From positions 1 to 43,917 of the forward strand of contig JAOUME010000006.1 in NCBI GenBank assembly GCA_029881655.1: a stretch of 43,917 bases of DNA, written 5' to 3'. The position numbers and the translations under genes are program-made. The notes under the pieces were generated by a model, which had not been told where the DNA came from, ran no database searches, and worked only from the letters and a program-made list of their open reading frames with translations. Positions 24,574-33,377 of the stretch are shown here, piece after piece. The stretch's first letter is position 1. The number at the start of each line of letters is the position of its first letter. Source of the DNA: Deltaproteobacteria bacterium. Lineage in GTDB: Bacteria > SAR324 > XYD2-FULL-50-16.

Positions 24574-25206
24574 ATGGATCAGAGAAAACAGCGAGGTGAG
24601 AAGACCAAAAAAAGGATATTGGATGCCACCAAGACAATTTTGGACCTTGAGGGTTACCCAGCTTTATCGACCCGCTCAATCGCCTTGAAAGCGGGGGTGA
24701 GTCAAAGCAGTCTTTATCATCATTTCAAGGATTTAGACGAGATTCTTTTTGCTACTTTAAGTTCCGCGGCGAACCGTTATCTGGACTACGATCACATAGA
24801 TCAATTTGACAGCCTCATCGATTATTTCATTAACCTTATTGAGTATACCAATCCGAAAACGAGCCAAGACAACAATTCGGCCTGTTTTTTTTCGATTTAT
24901 GAAAAAGCGATGGTTGACGAGCGTTTTCGTAAGAAATTAGTTCAAATGGGGAAAGATTTGATTGGTGATTTGAAAAAAAAAATCCGTCTGAAATATGGCA
25001 AGAATCTGGATGAAAGGAGTCTTGATTTGATCGTTTTCGGATTCATAACCTTTCGGGAAGGATTTGTGGTGCATACACAACTTTTCAAGGATGAATCTCC
25101 ATTTGAGGATTTAAACGGGCTAGCCTTGGACATTTTTCATCTTTTTCAAAAGGTCTTAACGGAAAAAAACGCCTACCCAAAGAGCCATAAGTTGAGAGGT
25201 ATTTAA
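24574..25206 (+). CDS. TetR/AcrR-family transcriptional repressor
   Basis: A 210-residue regulator. The N-terminal TetR helix-turn-helix is classic: TKKRILDATKTILDLEGYPA, then TRSIALKAGVSQSSLYHHFK. The C-terminal ligand-binding helices (about 65-200) show no specific signature. It is first in the efflux operon and its stop is three bases from the tolC-like start, so it should control its own operon. The likely operator is the palindrome at 24522-24537. The inducer is unknown, presumably a substrate of the pump. Confidence 0.93.
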   Translation: MDQRKQRGEKTKKRILDATKTILDLEGYPALSTRSIALKAGVSQSSLYHHFKDLDEILFATLSSAANRYLDYDHIDQFDSLIDYFINLIEYTNPKTSQDNNSACFFSIYEKAMVDERFRKKLVQMGKDLIGDLKKKIRLKYGKNLDERSLDLIVFGFITFREGFVVHTQLFKDESPFEDLNGLALDIFHLFQKVLTEKNAYPKSHKLRGI

Positions 25207-25209
25207 AGA

Positions 25210-26787
25210 ATGAAACGTATTATTGTTGTTTTTTGCGGTTTAATACTTTGTTTGTCACAAATGGGCTTGTTGGCGCAAGGATTGGATGAAGGGCTTTTAA
25301 AAAAGTTGAATGTGGTCTCAGTTGATGAATATCAGGTTATCGAGGCGAAACTCAGCGATGTTTTAAACTTGGTTTTGGAGAGAAGCTCGGTGATGAAGAT
25401 TCTTGAATTGAACGAAAGGATAGCGGGTGAACAGCTTTTATCTGCCAGAGGTTCCAGGCCTTCGAGCCTAATAAACAGTCTGGGTGTGATTCGTTCAAGC
25501 GCTCCTTTTCAATCGAGTTTTTCCAGTGGGTCATCCCAAACCAACACTGATTATTTAAACTTCAGCGCAAGTGATGTAACCAGTTTGTCGTCAAGTTGGA
25601 CAAAACAGATCGATTTGGGGATCAGCTACGGGATTGCTTATGCGAAAAAAACCACAAAAAGCAGTCTGGCCTCAATCCTTAAGGAAGGGGAAAGTCTTAC
25701 GGAGTGGACTTCAAAAGATCCTCTTTATTCGGACAACCTGACCGTTTCTTTAAGTATTCCTTTGTTTCAGGATTGGGGAGAGGTTAATCGGTCTGGGGAG
25801 TTTCGCTCTGAGAACTTTCTCTACCAGACGAAGATTCAGTCTAAAAAGTCCAAACTGCTTCTCTTGAGCCAAATGGCGATGATCTACTGGGACCTGGTCG
25901 GAGTCGAAAAGACGATCGAAACACTCAAGGCTGGGGTCCAACTCGCCGAGAGGTTTTTCGAGGACAACAAGACTCGCTTGAGGCTCGGGGTTTTAGATCA
26001 AGTTGAGGTTAAGCAGAGCGAGGCTCAGGTAGCACTGATCAGGCAGAGTTTGTTACGGGAGGAAGTTTTAAAAAAACAGATCGAAGACCAACTGAAAGCG
26101 GCCTTGGATTTAAACGATATCCCCTACGGTTATAAGCTGGTGGAGGAATTTAAGATCAGGGAAATCAATGACGGATTCGACGGGTTACTTGAAAAGGCTT
26201 ACAAGGCAGATCCTGATCTGGAATTATTATTGGTCGGGATGAAGAATAATCAACTTGATAAAAAAGTTGCCCTAAACCGACTTGATACAGATCTTGACTT
26301 GAGTCTTCAATATCAGTTCAATGGTTATGGGCTTAACTCCTCTGAACCGACTTCGATGCTTTCGGATACGAAGCTACAGACCTACCAGATGGGGCTCACC
26401 TGGACGGTTCCTCTGTTTGATGTCGCTTCAAAGAGCAAAAGCCTGCAGGTGGAGTACGATCGCGCGCGAATCGATCTTCAGATCAGTAACCAGAAAAAAC
26501 AGATCAAGCTTGAGCTTCAATCGGTTTTAAGAAACCTGAAACTGGCCGAAAAAGGTATTAAGTTGGCCCGAATCAGTGTTTCGCTCGAAGAGGATCTTCT
26601 AGAGAAGGAAACCGAAAAATTCAAGCTCGGCAACAGCACTAGTTTTAGAGTGGCCCAGGTTCAGCAAGACCTCTCGCAGGCTCAAAAAAGCGAGATTCTA
26701 TCGAGAATTCAATACGAAAAAATATTTTTGTCTTTTCTGGTTTTGACCGATCAGATTTACTCATACTATCAGCTTAAGTCATTTTAA
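25210..26787 (+). CDS. TolC-family outer-membrane efflux protein
   Basis: A 525-residue TolC-like channel with signal peptide (ends near MGLLAQG). Two long helical hairpins carry the family patterns: QVEVKQSEAQVALIRQSLL in the first repeat and FRVAQVQQDLSQAQKSEILS in the second. The beta-strand sections lie around 100-170 and 345-400, with SLSIPLFQDWGEVNRSGEF and TWTVPLFDVASKSKSLQVE in the usual places. It forms the outer-membrane trimeric duct of the tripartite pump encoded by the next two genes. N-terminal residues are longer than in E. coli TolC, with a Ser-rich stretch around 100-125. Confidence 0.93.
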   Translation: MKRIIVVFCGLILCLSQMGLLAQGLDEGLLKKLNVVSVDEYQVIEAKLSDVLNLVLERSSVMKILELNERIAGEQLLSARGSRPSSLINSLGVIRSSAPFQSSFSSGSSQTNTDYLNFSASDVTSLSSSWTKQIDLGISYGIAYAKKTTKSSLASILKEGESLTEWTSKDPLYSDNLTVSLSIPLFQDWGEVNRSGEFRSENFLYQTKIQSKKSKLLLLSQMAMIYWDLVGVEKTIETLKAGVQLAERFFEDNKTRLRLGVLDQVEVKQSEAQVALIRQSLLREEVLKKQIEDQLKAALDLNDIPYGYKLVEEFKIREINDGFDGLLEKAYKADPDLELLLVGMKNNQLDKKVALNRLDTDLDLSLQYQFNGYGLNSSEPTSMLSDTKLQTYQMGLTWTVPLFDVASKSKSLQVEYDRARIDLQISNQKKQIKLELQSVLRNLKLAEKGIKLARISVSLEEDLLEKETEKFKLGNSTSFRVAQVQQDLSQAQKSEILSRIQYEKIFLSFLVLTDQIYSYYQLKSF

Positions 26788-26809
26788 TAACCTATAAATA
26801 AGATCCAAA

Positions 26810-27913
26810 ATGGAGAACGTTACTTTTAGAAAGGGGATCATTTTCATTGTTTTGTTTTTTTCCGGATTTTTCCCCTTGGTTGGAATTGCGCAACCCAAGG
26901 ACAAAAAGGAGAATTCAAAGGCTCTAACCAAGGTTGAAACTATATCGATTTCCCCTAAGCAATTGATTAAGCGATCCTCCTATATTGGGCACATTCATCC
27001 AGAGGATAGGGTGACTTTAAGTTCTGAAATATCGGGAATTATCGAGAAGGCGGGATTTTTGGAAGGTGACAGGGTCAAAAAAGGGCAAGTGCTGTTTGAA
27101 ATAGACACATCCAGCCTTTTGGTCGATTTGAATCTCAACAAATCCAATTACGAGCTGGCGCAGACGAACTATAAGAGGGAACTGAAGCTGTTCAAACAAA
27201 AGCTCACCACTTCGGCTAATCTTTCGGGTCTTAAAAACCAATTGGATGTCAACAAATACCGCCTGGAACTTTCAAAGATCAATTTTGAGAAATCCAAGGT
27301 CAGGTCTCCCTTGTCGGGAATTATTTTGAAGAAAAAGGCCGAAAGAGGCGAATATGTAAACAAAGGTGTCCAAATAGCCGAAGTCATCAATATCAACAAT
27401 GTATTGGCTGTGATCAATATCCCTGAAAGAGAGATTCGTTTTGCCGAGAACCAAAAACAGGTCGAAGCTTCGCTGGACGCGATGCCTGAGAAAAGCTTTG
27501 TCGGTAAGATAAAAAATATCGGCCTTGAAGCAGACCGATCAAGTCGAAGTTTTGAAGTAGAGGTGGAAATTCCGAACCCGCAAAGGCTTTTACTCCCAGG
27601 GATGCTGGTGAGAATAAAAATGACAACTGTATCCTTGTCAGACCAAATTGTTGTACCCAGAAACAGTGTCCAGGAAGATGAATCTGGAAGCTACGTCTTT
27701 ATCGTCTTAGATGGGAAAAGCCAAAAAAAACCTATCACGACCGGGATCAGTGTGGATGAAATAATCCAGGTGCGAAGCGGTTTAAGCTATGGCGATGAAT
27801 TGATTGTAACTGGTCAGCAGTTATTGACGGATGACGAGCCGATTGAAGTGACCCGCAGACAATCCAGAATTGATGACAGTGAAGCTTTGTCAAAACTGGC
27901 TGAAAAGAAATAA
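26810..27913 (+). CDS. RND efflux periplasmic adaptor (membrane fusion protein)
   Basis: A 367-residue AcrA/HlyD-type adaptor. A hydrophobic N-terminal signal (about 9-28) without a clear lipobox is followed by a lipoyl half-motif (VTLSSEISGIIEKAGFLEG, DRVKKGQVLFEID), a helical hairpin (about 103-150), the second lipoyl half (VRSPLSGIILKKKAERGEYV), the beta-barrel domain, and a membrane-proximal domain ending with YGDELIVTGQQLLTDDEPI. It bridges the RND transporter to the TolC channel in the periplasm. Gaps of 22 and 21 bp to its neighbours indicate a single transcript. Confidence 0.94.
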   Translation: MENVTFRKGIIFIVLFFSGFFPLVGIAQPKDKKENSKALTKVETISISPKQLIKRSSYIGHIHPEDRVTLSSEISGIIEKAGFLEGDRVKKGQVLFEIDTSSLLVDLNLNKSNYELAQTNYKRELKLFKQKLTTSANLSGLKNQLDVNKYRLELSKINFEKSKVRSPLSGIILKKKAERGEYVNKGVQIAEVININNVLAVINIPEREIRFAENQKQVEASLDAMPEKSFVGKIKNIGLEADRSSRSFEVEVEIPNPQRLLLPGMLVRIKMTTVSLSDQIVVPRNSVQEDESGSYVFIVLDGKSQKKPITTGISVDEIIQVRSGLSYGDELIVTGQQLLTDDEPIEVTRRQSRIDDSEALSKLAEKK

Positions 27914-27934
27914 ATTTGAAGTGAATTAATCGAT

Positions 27935-30900
27935 ATGAGTTCAGATGATAATAAAGATGATCTAAAGGAACAAGGTATTTCCTTAAAAGGCGAATCGATG
28001 GAAAGCCAGGAGATAAAATACCTTGAGACATTAAAGGAGAATGGATTATTTCCCCGGATCAGGTCACTGGTATCAGGACTATTCGAGAAATCAGAAAAAT
28101 CCCCATTTGAAGAAAAGCCCGAATTGTTAAATCTGAAACCAGCCTCGCTGGGCGACTCAGATATAATACTCCCCAACGGTCAAAAATCAGCGGACATGTC
28201 CTTCGGCTTGTCCAATTTCGCCATTAAAAGACCGGCGTCCATTTTTATCGTCATGTTTTTGATCATTTTCTTAGGCTTTGCCGCCTATAAAACACTTCCC
28301 AGAGAGTCCGCCCCTGATATCCAGATTCCTATTCTGATCGTGACCATACCCTATCCAGGTTCATCCCCCCAAGATGTCGAGGCTTTAATTATTCATAAGC
28401 TAGAGATTGAATTTCAGGGATTGGAAAGCTTGAAGAAACTTTCTTCCACCGCAACGGAGGGGGCAGGAATCGTGACCTTGGAGTTTGTTTTGGGAGTGGA
28501 TATCGATGAAGCCCGCGCCAAGGTCAGAGAAGCGCTTGATCGCGTTGGCCCCAAACTGCCAAGTGACGCCGAAGACGCCATCATCACTGAGATTAATCTT
28601 TCCGAAAGACCGATCATGATCGTTAATCTTTCCGGCAAGTTAGGCCTGCTTAACCTGAAGAATATCGCTGAAGACATCAAGGAGGAAATCGAATCGATCC
28701 ACGGTATCCTGGAGGTCAAGAGAGCGGGTGGTCTCGAAAGGGAAGTTAAGATACAAGTCGATCCCGAAAAACTCCGCTACTACAACCTTGATCTAAATCA
28801 AGTCTCAAACGCGATTTCCAGTGAGAATTCCACTATTCCAGCAGGCGATATTTCTCTGGGCTCCCTAAAATACATGATCCGGGTGCCAGGTGAGATCACC
28901 TCACCTGATGAGATTAAAAACATGGTGATCATCGCACCCAATCAAGTGCCCATTTTCACCAAAGACGTTGCTATAGTGGATTTCGGGTTTAAGGAACTAA
29001 CATCCAGGTCTCGACTCAACGGCCTTGATTCCATTTCGTTGAGCATTTCAAAAAGATCAGGGGAAAATTTGATCGAGATTTCAGATAAAATCAAGGAAAT
29101 TTTGGAAAAAGAGAAACAAAAATATTCAGGTAAAATCAATTTCGTAATTCTTACCGATGAATCAAAGCATGTAAGGAATTTGGTCAGCGACCTTGAGAAT
29201 AACATCTATTCGGGACTGATCTTCGTTTTACTGGTTTTGTTGGTGGTGATGGGAATCAGGAACGCGGTTTTCATCGCGACAGCAATCCCTTTTTCCATGC
29301 TTTTAAGCTTCATGATTTTGGATTGGGTAGGTATCACCCTTAATTTTGTGGTGTTGTTTAGCCTGATCTTGGCATTGGGGATGTTGGTTGATAATGCGAT
29401 CGTGATTGTAGAGAACATCTACCGCCATGTTGAAGCGGGGATGAGTACGTTTGAGGCGTCGAAGGTTGGTGTGGGCGAAGTGGCGATACCGGTGATCACA
29501 TCGACTTTAACCACCTTGGCGGCTTTCGTGCCCCTTTTATTTATGCCTGATATCTCAGGTGAGTTTATGAGTTACCTGCCTAAAACCTTGATTATCACCT
29601 TATCCTCGTCGTTGTTTGTTGGACTTATTATCAACCCGGTCTTGTGCTCGACGATGATGAGAAAACCGAAAGAGATTAAGAACCGAGACATCGATCAAAT
29701 GACCGAAGAAAAACGGATTGTACAAGTGTATAGAAGGTCGCTGATGTTTGCGCTTAATTACCCCTGGATGGTTGTTGTGTCGATGGTTGGGCTTTGGGTT
29801 TTAATGATTGTGATGTATTTCGCTTTAATTTTTCCCGATGTCGGTGTGGAGTTTTTTCCTTCCACTGAGCCAAATCAAGCGGTCATCCATATCGATTCGC
29901 CTTTTGGCAGCACCCTTGAGACTTCCGATAATTTAGTGGGGCAGATCGAAAACAAACTTACCCCATACTACGAGGCAACCGACGCGATCGTAGCCAATGT
30001 CGGTCAAGGTAGGGGCGGAAGTGGTTCAGGCTCTTCTTTCGGGGCTACGACCCACCTCAGCCATGTCGTACTTTCATTTCCTGATTGGCAACACCGCGAA
30101 ATCAAACCATCCAGCGTGATTAAGGATATCAGGAGTAATATCAATGAGTTGGTTGGAGCGGCGGTCAGATTGACCCAACCCAAAGGAGGCCCTCCTACGG
30201 GAAAGCCAATCAGTATCGAAATCAGTGGAAAAGATCCTCAAATTCTAAAAGAGATTTCACTTGATATTCAAAAGAAGGTCAAGGATGTGGAAGGACTTGT
30301 CAACTTGATAGACGATTTTACCGTCAATCGCAGTGAGATTCAGGTTCGCATAGACAAGGAGAAGACCGCACGGTTGGGGCTCAGAACTTCACAGGTGGCC
30401 GGTATCATCCGCACAGCCTTTAATGGCCGGACGGTCTCGACCTACAGAGTGGGAAAGGAGGAATATGATATCGTAGTGCGCTTGGATGATCGCTTTAGAA
30501 ACTCAATCAATAGCCTAGAGTCGCTTTATCTCAAGACACCCGCCGGACAATCCGTCTCACTAGGAGAGTTAGCTGAAATCAAGACGACCAAGGCTTTAGG
30601 CTCCATCCGGCATGTTGATTCGAAAACTGTGATCACTGTCAGTGCCGATGCTGAGGGATACCCAGGACCGGTCGTTCTAAAAAAGGTTCAAGAAAGATTG
30701 ACTGATTTTGAAATGCCTCGTGGTTATGCCCTTAAATATGCCGGAGAGAACGAGCATCAAAAAAAGATGCAGGACTATCTGGCCAAGAGTTTCTTTATTG
30801 CTGTCTTTTTGATTTTTTTGATCCTGGTGACGCAGTTTAACTCGCTGATTTTGCCTTTCATTATATTAACCTCGGTGTTTTTGTCTCTTATCGGGGTTTT

Positions 30901-31465
30901 TATGGGAATGATTATTCATAGTAGCCCGGTCAGCGTAATGATGGGAGGGATTGGGGTGATATCGCTTGCCGGCGTTGTGGTGAACAACGCCATTGTCCTC
31001 ATTGACTATATCAACCAGCTCCGCTCCAGCGGTATGGAATGCGAAGAAGCGATCGTTCTCGCTGGCATGAGACGGTTGAGACCTGTTCTTTTAACCGCCA
31101 TCACAACTATTTTGGGTTTATTGCCCATTACTTTGGGAATGGATATTAATTTTTACCGTTCGAATATCGTTGCCTTTGGGTCGGAATCAGGATTGATGTG
31201 GGTTCCCATGGCCAGAAGCGTTATTTATGGCCTTAGTGTGGCTACGATCTTGACCTTGATTTTGGTGCCGGTGCTTTATTTGTTGATTGAAAGACAAAAA
31301 CAAAATATTTCAGAAGGGATAGAGCGCTTAAAAATAAGCAGGATCACGTCTCTCCCACTGAGATTAAAGCCCGCCTTTTTTAGCAGGCTCTCTAATAAAA
31401 ACGGTGAGACCTCAATAGAAAAACTGGATAAAAACAAACAGGAAGAATCACTGAAAAAAAGTTAA
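27935..31465 (+). CDS. RND-family efflux transporter, N-terminally extended
   Basis: A 1176-residue resistance-nodulation-division pump, about 140 longer than AcrB. The core is complete, with twelve membrane segments. TM1 begins at about 101 (FAIKRPASIFIVMFLIIFLG). TM4 has LALGMLVDNAIVIVENIYRH and TM10 has GVVVNNAIVLIDYINQLRSS. In AcrB, TM4 has two adjacent Asp and TM10 a Lys in the proton relay; here TM4 has Asp-Asn and TM10 has Asn-Asn, as in some other RND subgroups. The first about 90 residues are an unusual hydrophilic cytoplasmic extension. An internal ATG (residue 88) could be the true start but lacks a good ribosome site. The substrate is unknown. Confidence 0.92.
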   Translation: MSSDDNKDDLKEQGISLKGESMESQEIKYLETLKENGLFPRIRSLVSGLFEKSEKSPFEEKPELLNLKPASLGDSDIILPNGQKSADMSFGLSNFAIKRPASIFIVMFLIIFLGFAAYKTLPRESAPDIQIPILIVTIPYPGSSPQDVEALIIHKLEIEFQGLESLKKLSSTATEGAGIVTLEFVLGVDIDEARAKVREALDRVGPKLPSDAEDAIITEINLSERPIMIVNLSGKLGLLNLKNIAEDIKEEIESIHGILEVKRAGGLEREVKIQVDPEKLRYYNLDLNQVSNAISSENSTIPAGDISLGSLKYMIRVPGEITSPDEIKNMVIIAPNQVPIFTKDVAIVDFGFKELTSRSRLNGLDSISLSISKRSGENLIEISDKIKEILEKEKQKYSGKINFVILTDESKHVRNLVSDLENNIYSGLIFVLLVLLVVMGIRNAVFIATAIPFSMLLSFMILDWVGITLNFVVLFSLILALGMLVDNAIVIVENIYRHVEAGMSTFEASKVGVGEVAIPVITSTLTTLAAFVPLLFMPDISGEFMSYLPKTLIITLSSSLFVGLIINPVLCSTMMRKPKEIKNRDIDQMTEEKRIVQVYRRSLMFALNYPWMVVVSMVGLWVLMIVMYFALIFPDVGVEFFPSTEPNQAVIHIDSPFGSTLETSDNLVGQIENKLTPYYEATDAIVANVGQGRGGSGSGSSFGATTHLSHVVLSFPDWQHREIKPSSVIKDIRSNINELVGAAVRLTQPKGGPPTGKPISIEISGKDPQILKEISLDIQKKVKDVEGLVNLIDDFTVNRSEIQVRIDKEKTARLGLRTSQVAGIIRTAFNGRTVSTYRVGKEEYDIVVRLDDRFRNSINSLESLYLKTPAGQSVSLGELAEIKTTKALGSIRHVDSKTVITVSADAEGYPGPVVLKKVQERLTDFEMPRGYALKYAGENEHQKKMQDYLAKSFFIAVFLIFLILVTQFNSLILPFIILTSVFLSLIGVFMGMIIHSSPVSVMMGGIGVISLAGVVVNNAIVLIDYINQLRSSGMECEEAIVLAGMRRLRPVLLTAITTILGLLPITLGMDINFYRSNIVAFGSESGLMWVPMARSVIYGLSVATILTLILVPVLYLLIERQKQNISEGIERLKISRITSLPLRLKPAFFSRLSNKNGETSIEKLDKNKQEESLKKS

Positions 31466-31515
31466 TAAATTTATTTTCTGTTCGATGAGCTATAAATTGA
31501 GATTCTTTCTTGCTT

Positions 31516-32610
31516 ATGTCTTTTTCATTTTTTCATAGAATTTCGATTGGTGTTAAGGGGGCTGTTCTGGTGATGATGACTTTCTTCATGCTCAGTTGCG
31601 GCGCGAAACTGTATCATAATCCGTCAAAACCGCACCACACTGAAAATGGATTTAAAAACAACTATATCCCAGATAGGATTCCCAGTATCATGAAATGGTG
31701 GTGGCAGCGTTTGACCCAAGACCTGCCACACGAAGGTGAACCCGATGAGGTTGTTCAACTTGTCAAGTCAGATATCGAAAGGATAAAAAACAACCGGACC
31801 GAAGCCCTCTTGACTTGGGTTGGACACGCTACCCTTCTTTTGCAAATAAATGGGCTTAACATCATAACCGACCCCATGTTCTCCGAAAGAGCGTCTCCTT
31901 TCAGTTTTCTCGGTCCAAAACGAATTCTTCCGCCTTCTCTTGTAATCCCGGATCTTCCCCAAGTCGATGTGGTTGTGATTTCTCATAATCATTATGATCA
32001 CCTGGATCTCGATTCGGTTAAAGACCTGAACCGGCAGAAGGGTGGCGCTCCTTTGTTTCTGGTGCCCTTGGGTCTAAAGACGTGGTTTTTGGATCAGGGA
32101 ATAAATAACGTCATAGAGTTTGACTGGTGGGACGCATATGAATATCGGGGTCTAAAGTTTTATTTTGTTCCCGCCCAACACCAGAGCATGAGAATGGCTT
32201 TCCTTTTGGATCGCAATCAAACCCTTTGGGGTGGTTGGGTCGTTCAATCAGGAGATTATAAGTTTTATTTTGCTGGGGATAGTGGCTATTCGAAAGATTT
32301 TCAGGATATTGGAGAACGGCTGGGGCCGATTGATTTGGCCGCGATACCGATCGATGCCTATGAACCGCGCTGGTTCATGAAAGATTGGCATGTCAATCCC
32401 CATGAAGCGGTTCAAGCTCACCGAGATTTAAAAGCTAAAGTTTCCTTGGCTATTCATTGGGGAGCCTTCGAGCTTTCCGATGTGAAGTTCGGACTACCAC
32501 CAAAGATTTTAAAAGAGGTCATGAATAAAGAACACATTGACCCATCGGAATTTCTGGTGATCAATCAAGGCGTTTCTCTTGAGTTAAATAGTCTTAGGTT
32601 AAAGCGGTGA
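31516..32610 (+). CDS. MBL-fold lipoprotein, NAPE-PLD/UlaG-like hydrolase
   Basis: I start at ATG 31516 (364 residues), since the TTG two codons upstream is weaker. The N-terminus looks like a lipoprotein signal ending FFMLSCGAK (Cys28). The metallo-beta-lactamase motif HNHYDHLD is present, along with LTWVGHATLLLQINGLNI, ITDPMFSERASPFSFLGPKR and, near the end, AIHWGAFELSD, all characteristic of the NAPE-hydrolysing phospholipase D-like/UlaG subgroup. The metal ligands appear intact. Such proteins hydrolyse phosphodiester or lactone bonds. The lipid anchor suggests it works on the envelope, perhaps on phospholipids or imported lactones. The substrate is not determined. Confidence 0.85.
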   Translation: MSFSFFHRISIGVKGAVLVMMTFFMLSCGAKLYHNPSKPHHTENGFKNNYIPDRIPSIMKWWWQRLTQDLPHEGEPDEVVQLVKSDIERIKNNRTEALLTWVGHATLLLQINGLNIITDPMFSERASPFSFLGPKRILPPSLVIPDLPQVDVVVISHNHYDHLDLDSVKDLNRQKGGAPLFLVPLGLKTWFLDQGINNVIEFDWWDAYEYRGLKFYFVPAQHQSMRMAFLLDRNQTLWGGWVVQSGDYKFYFAGDSGYSKDFQDIGERLGPIDLAAIPIDAYEPRWFMKDWHVNPHEAVQAHRDLKAKVSLAIHWGAFELSDVKFGLPPKILKEVMNKEHIDPSEFLVINQGVSLELNSLRLKR

Positions 32611-32660
32611 TGAAAAAAGAAAGATAAATTTTTATCGGAGTTGATGAAATCTAAATTTTG

Positions 32661-32684
32661 GGTCATTAATAACAGATGACCTTT
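32661..32684 (+). terminator. Hairpin after the MBL-fold gene
   Basis: GGTCAT (32661-32666) pairs perfectly with ATGACC (32676-32681) around a nine-base loop and is followed by TTTAATGATTT. It may be a weak terminator or an operator for the cyclophilin gene 50 bp downstream. Confidence 0.35.
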
Positions 32685-32731
32685 AATGATTTAAACGGCA
32701 TTTAGGCCGACAATTAATAACGGAGAAATCA

Positions 32732-33271
32732 ATGAGTACGAATAATGAATTAAAAGTGACTATCAAGACGAACAAGGGCGATATCAACTTAAGGCTTTTT
32801 ACGGACAAAGCACCTCTGACCATCGCTAATTTCGCCAATTTATCGCTTAGGGGATTTTACGACAACTTAAACTTTCACCGGGTCATCCCCAACTTTATGG
32901 TCCAGGGTGGTTGTCCCATCGGCAACGGTACAGGCGGTCCAGGTTATCAGTTTGAAGATGAATTTGAAGGTGGGATGAAGCATTCGAAACCTGGTATATT
33001 ATCGATGGCGAACGCCGGGGCCGATACGAACGGCAGCCAGTTTTTTATCACGCATGTACCCACCGAGTGGCTTGATGGCAATCACACCGTTTTTGGAGAG
33101 GTAGTCGGCGATGAAGACATGCGAGTCGTCAACAGTATCAACCAGGGAGACCGTATCGAATCTGTGTCGCTGGATGGTGATCTGGTTCCACTAATGGAAA
33201 AATCTCAAAAACGCATTGAAGACTGGAACTTTGTACTGGATCGAAATTTCCCCGATCTTAAAAAGTTATAA
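32732..33271 (+). CDS. Cyclophilin-type peptidyl-prolyl cis-trans isomerase
   Basis: A 179-residue PpiB-like cyclophilin without a signal peptide, hence cytoplasmic. Active-site segments are [29 protein letters not shown] and [12 protein letters not shown], all with the conserved Arg, Phe and Gln of the catalytic groove. The ribosome site CGGAG lies eight bases upstream. A strong terminator follows, so the gene is probably its own transcription unit. It catalyses proline isomerisation during protein folding. The C-terminal tail (about 160-179) is slightly longer than in E. coli PpiB. Confidence 0.95.
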   Translation: MSTNNELKVTIKTNKGDINLRLFTDKAPLTIANFANLSLRGFYDNLNFHRVIPNFMVQGGCPIGNGTGGPGYQFEDEFEGGMKHSKPGILSMANAGADTNGSQFFITHVPTEWLDGNHTVFGEVVGDEDMRVVNSINQGDRIESVSLDGDLVPLMEKSQKRIEDWNFVLDRNFPDLKKL

Positions 33272-33321
33272 TTGATCAATTCCAACTCTCTTGATTAGGC
33301 CCCGAGACTTTTTCGTTAAGT

Positions 33322-33356
33322 AACGGTTTTAAGAAAAAAACCGTTTCCCCTTTTTT
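33322..33356 (+). terminator. Strong Rho-independent terminator after the cyclophilin gene
   Basis: AACGGTTTT (33322-33330) pairs perfectly with AAAACCGTT (33337-33345) across a six-base loop. It is followed by TCCCC and six Ts. It separates the cyclophilin gene from aconitase, whose ribosome site AAGGAGAT follows. Confidence 0.75.
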
Positions 33357-33377
33357 AACCAACCAAGGAGATCAATT

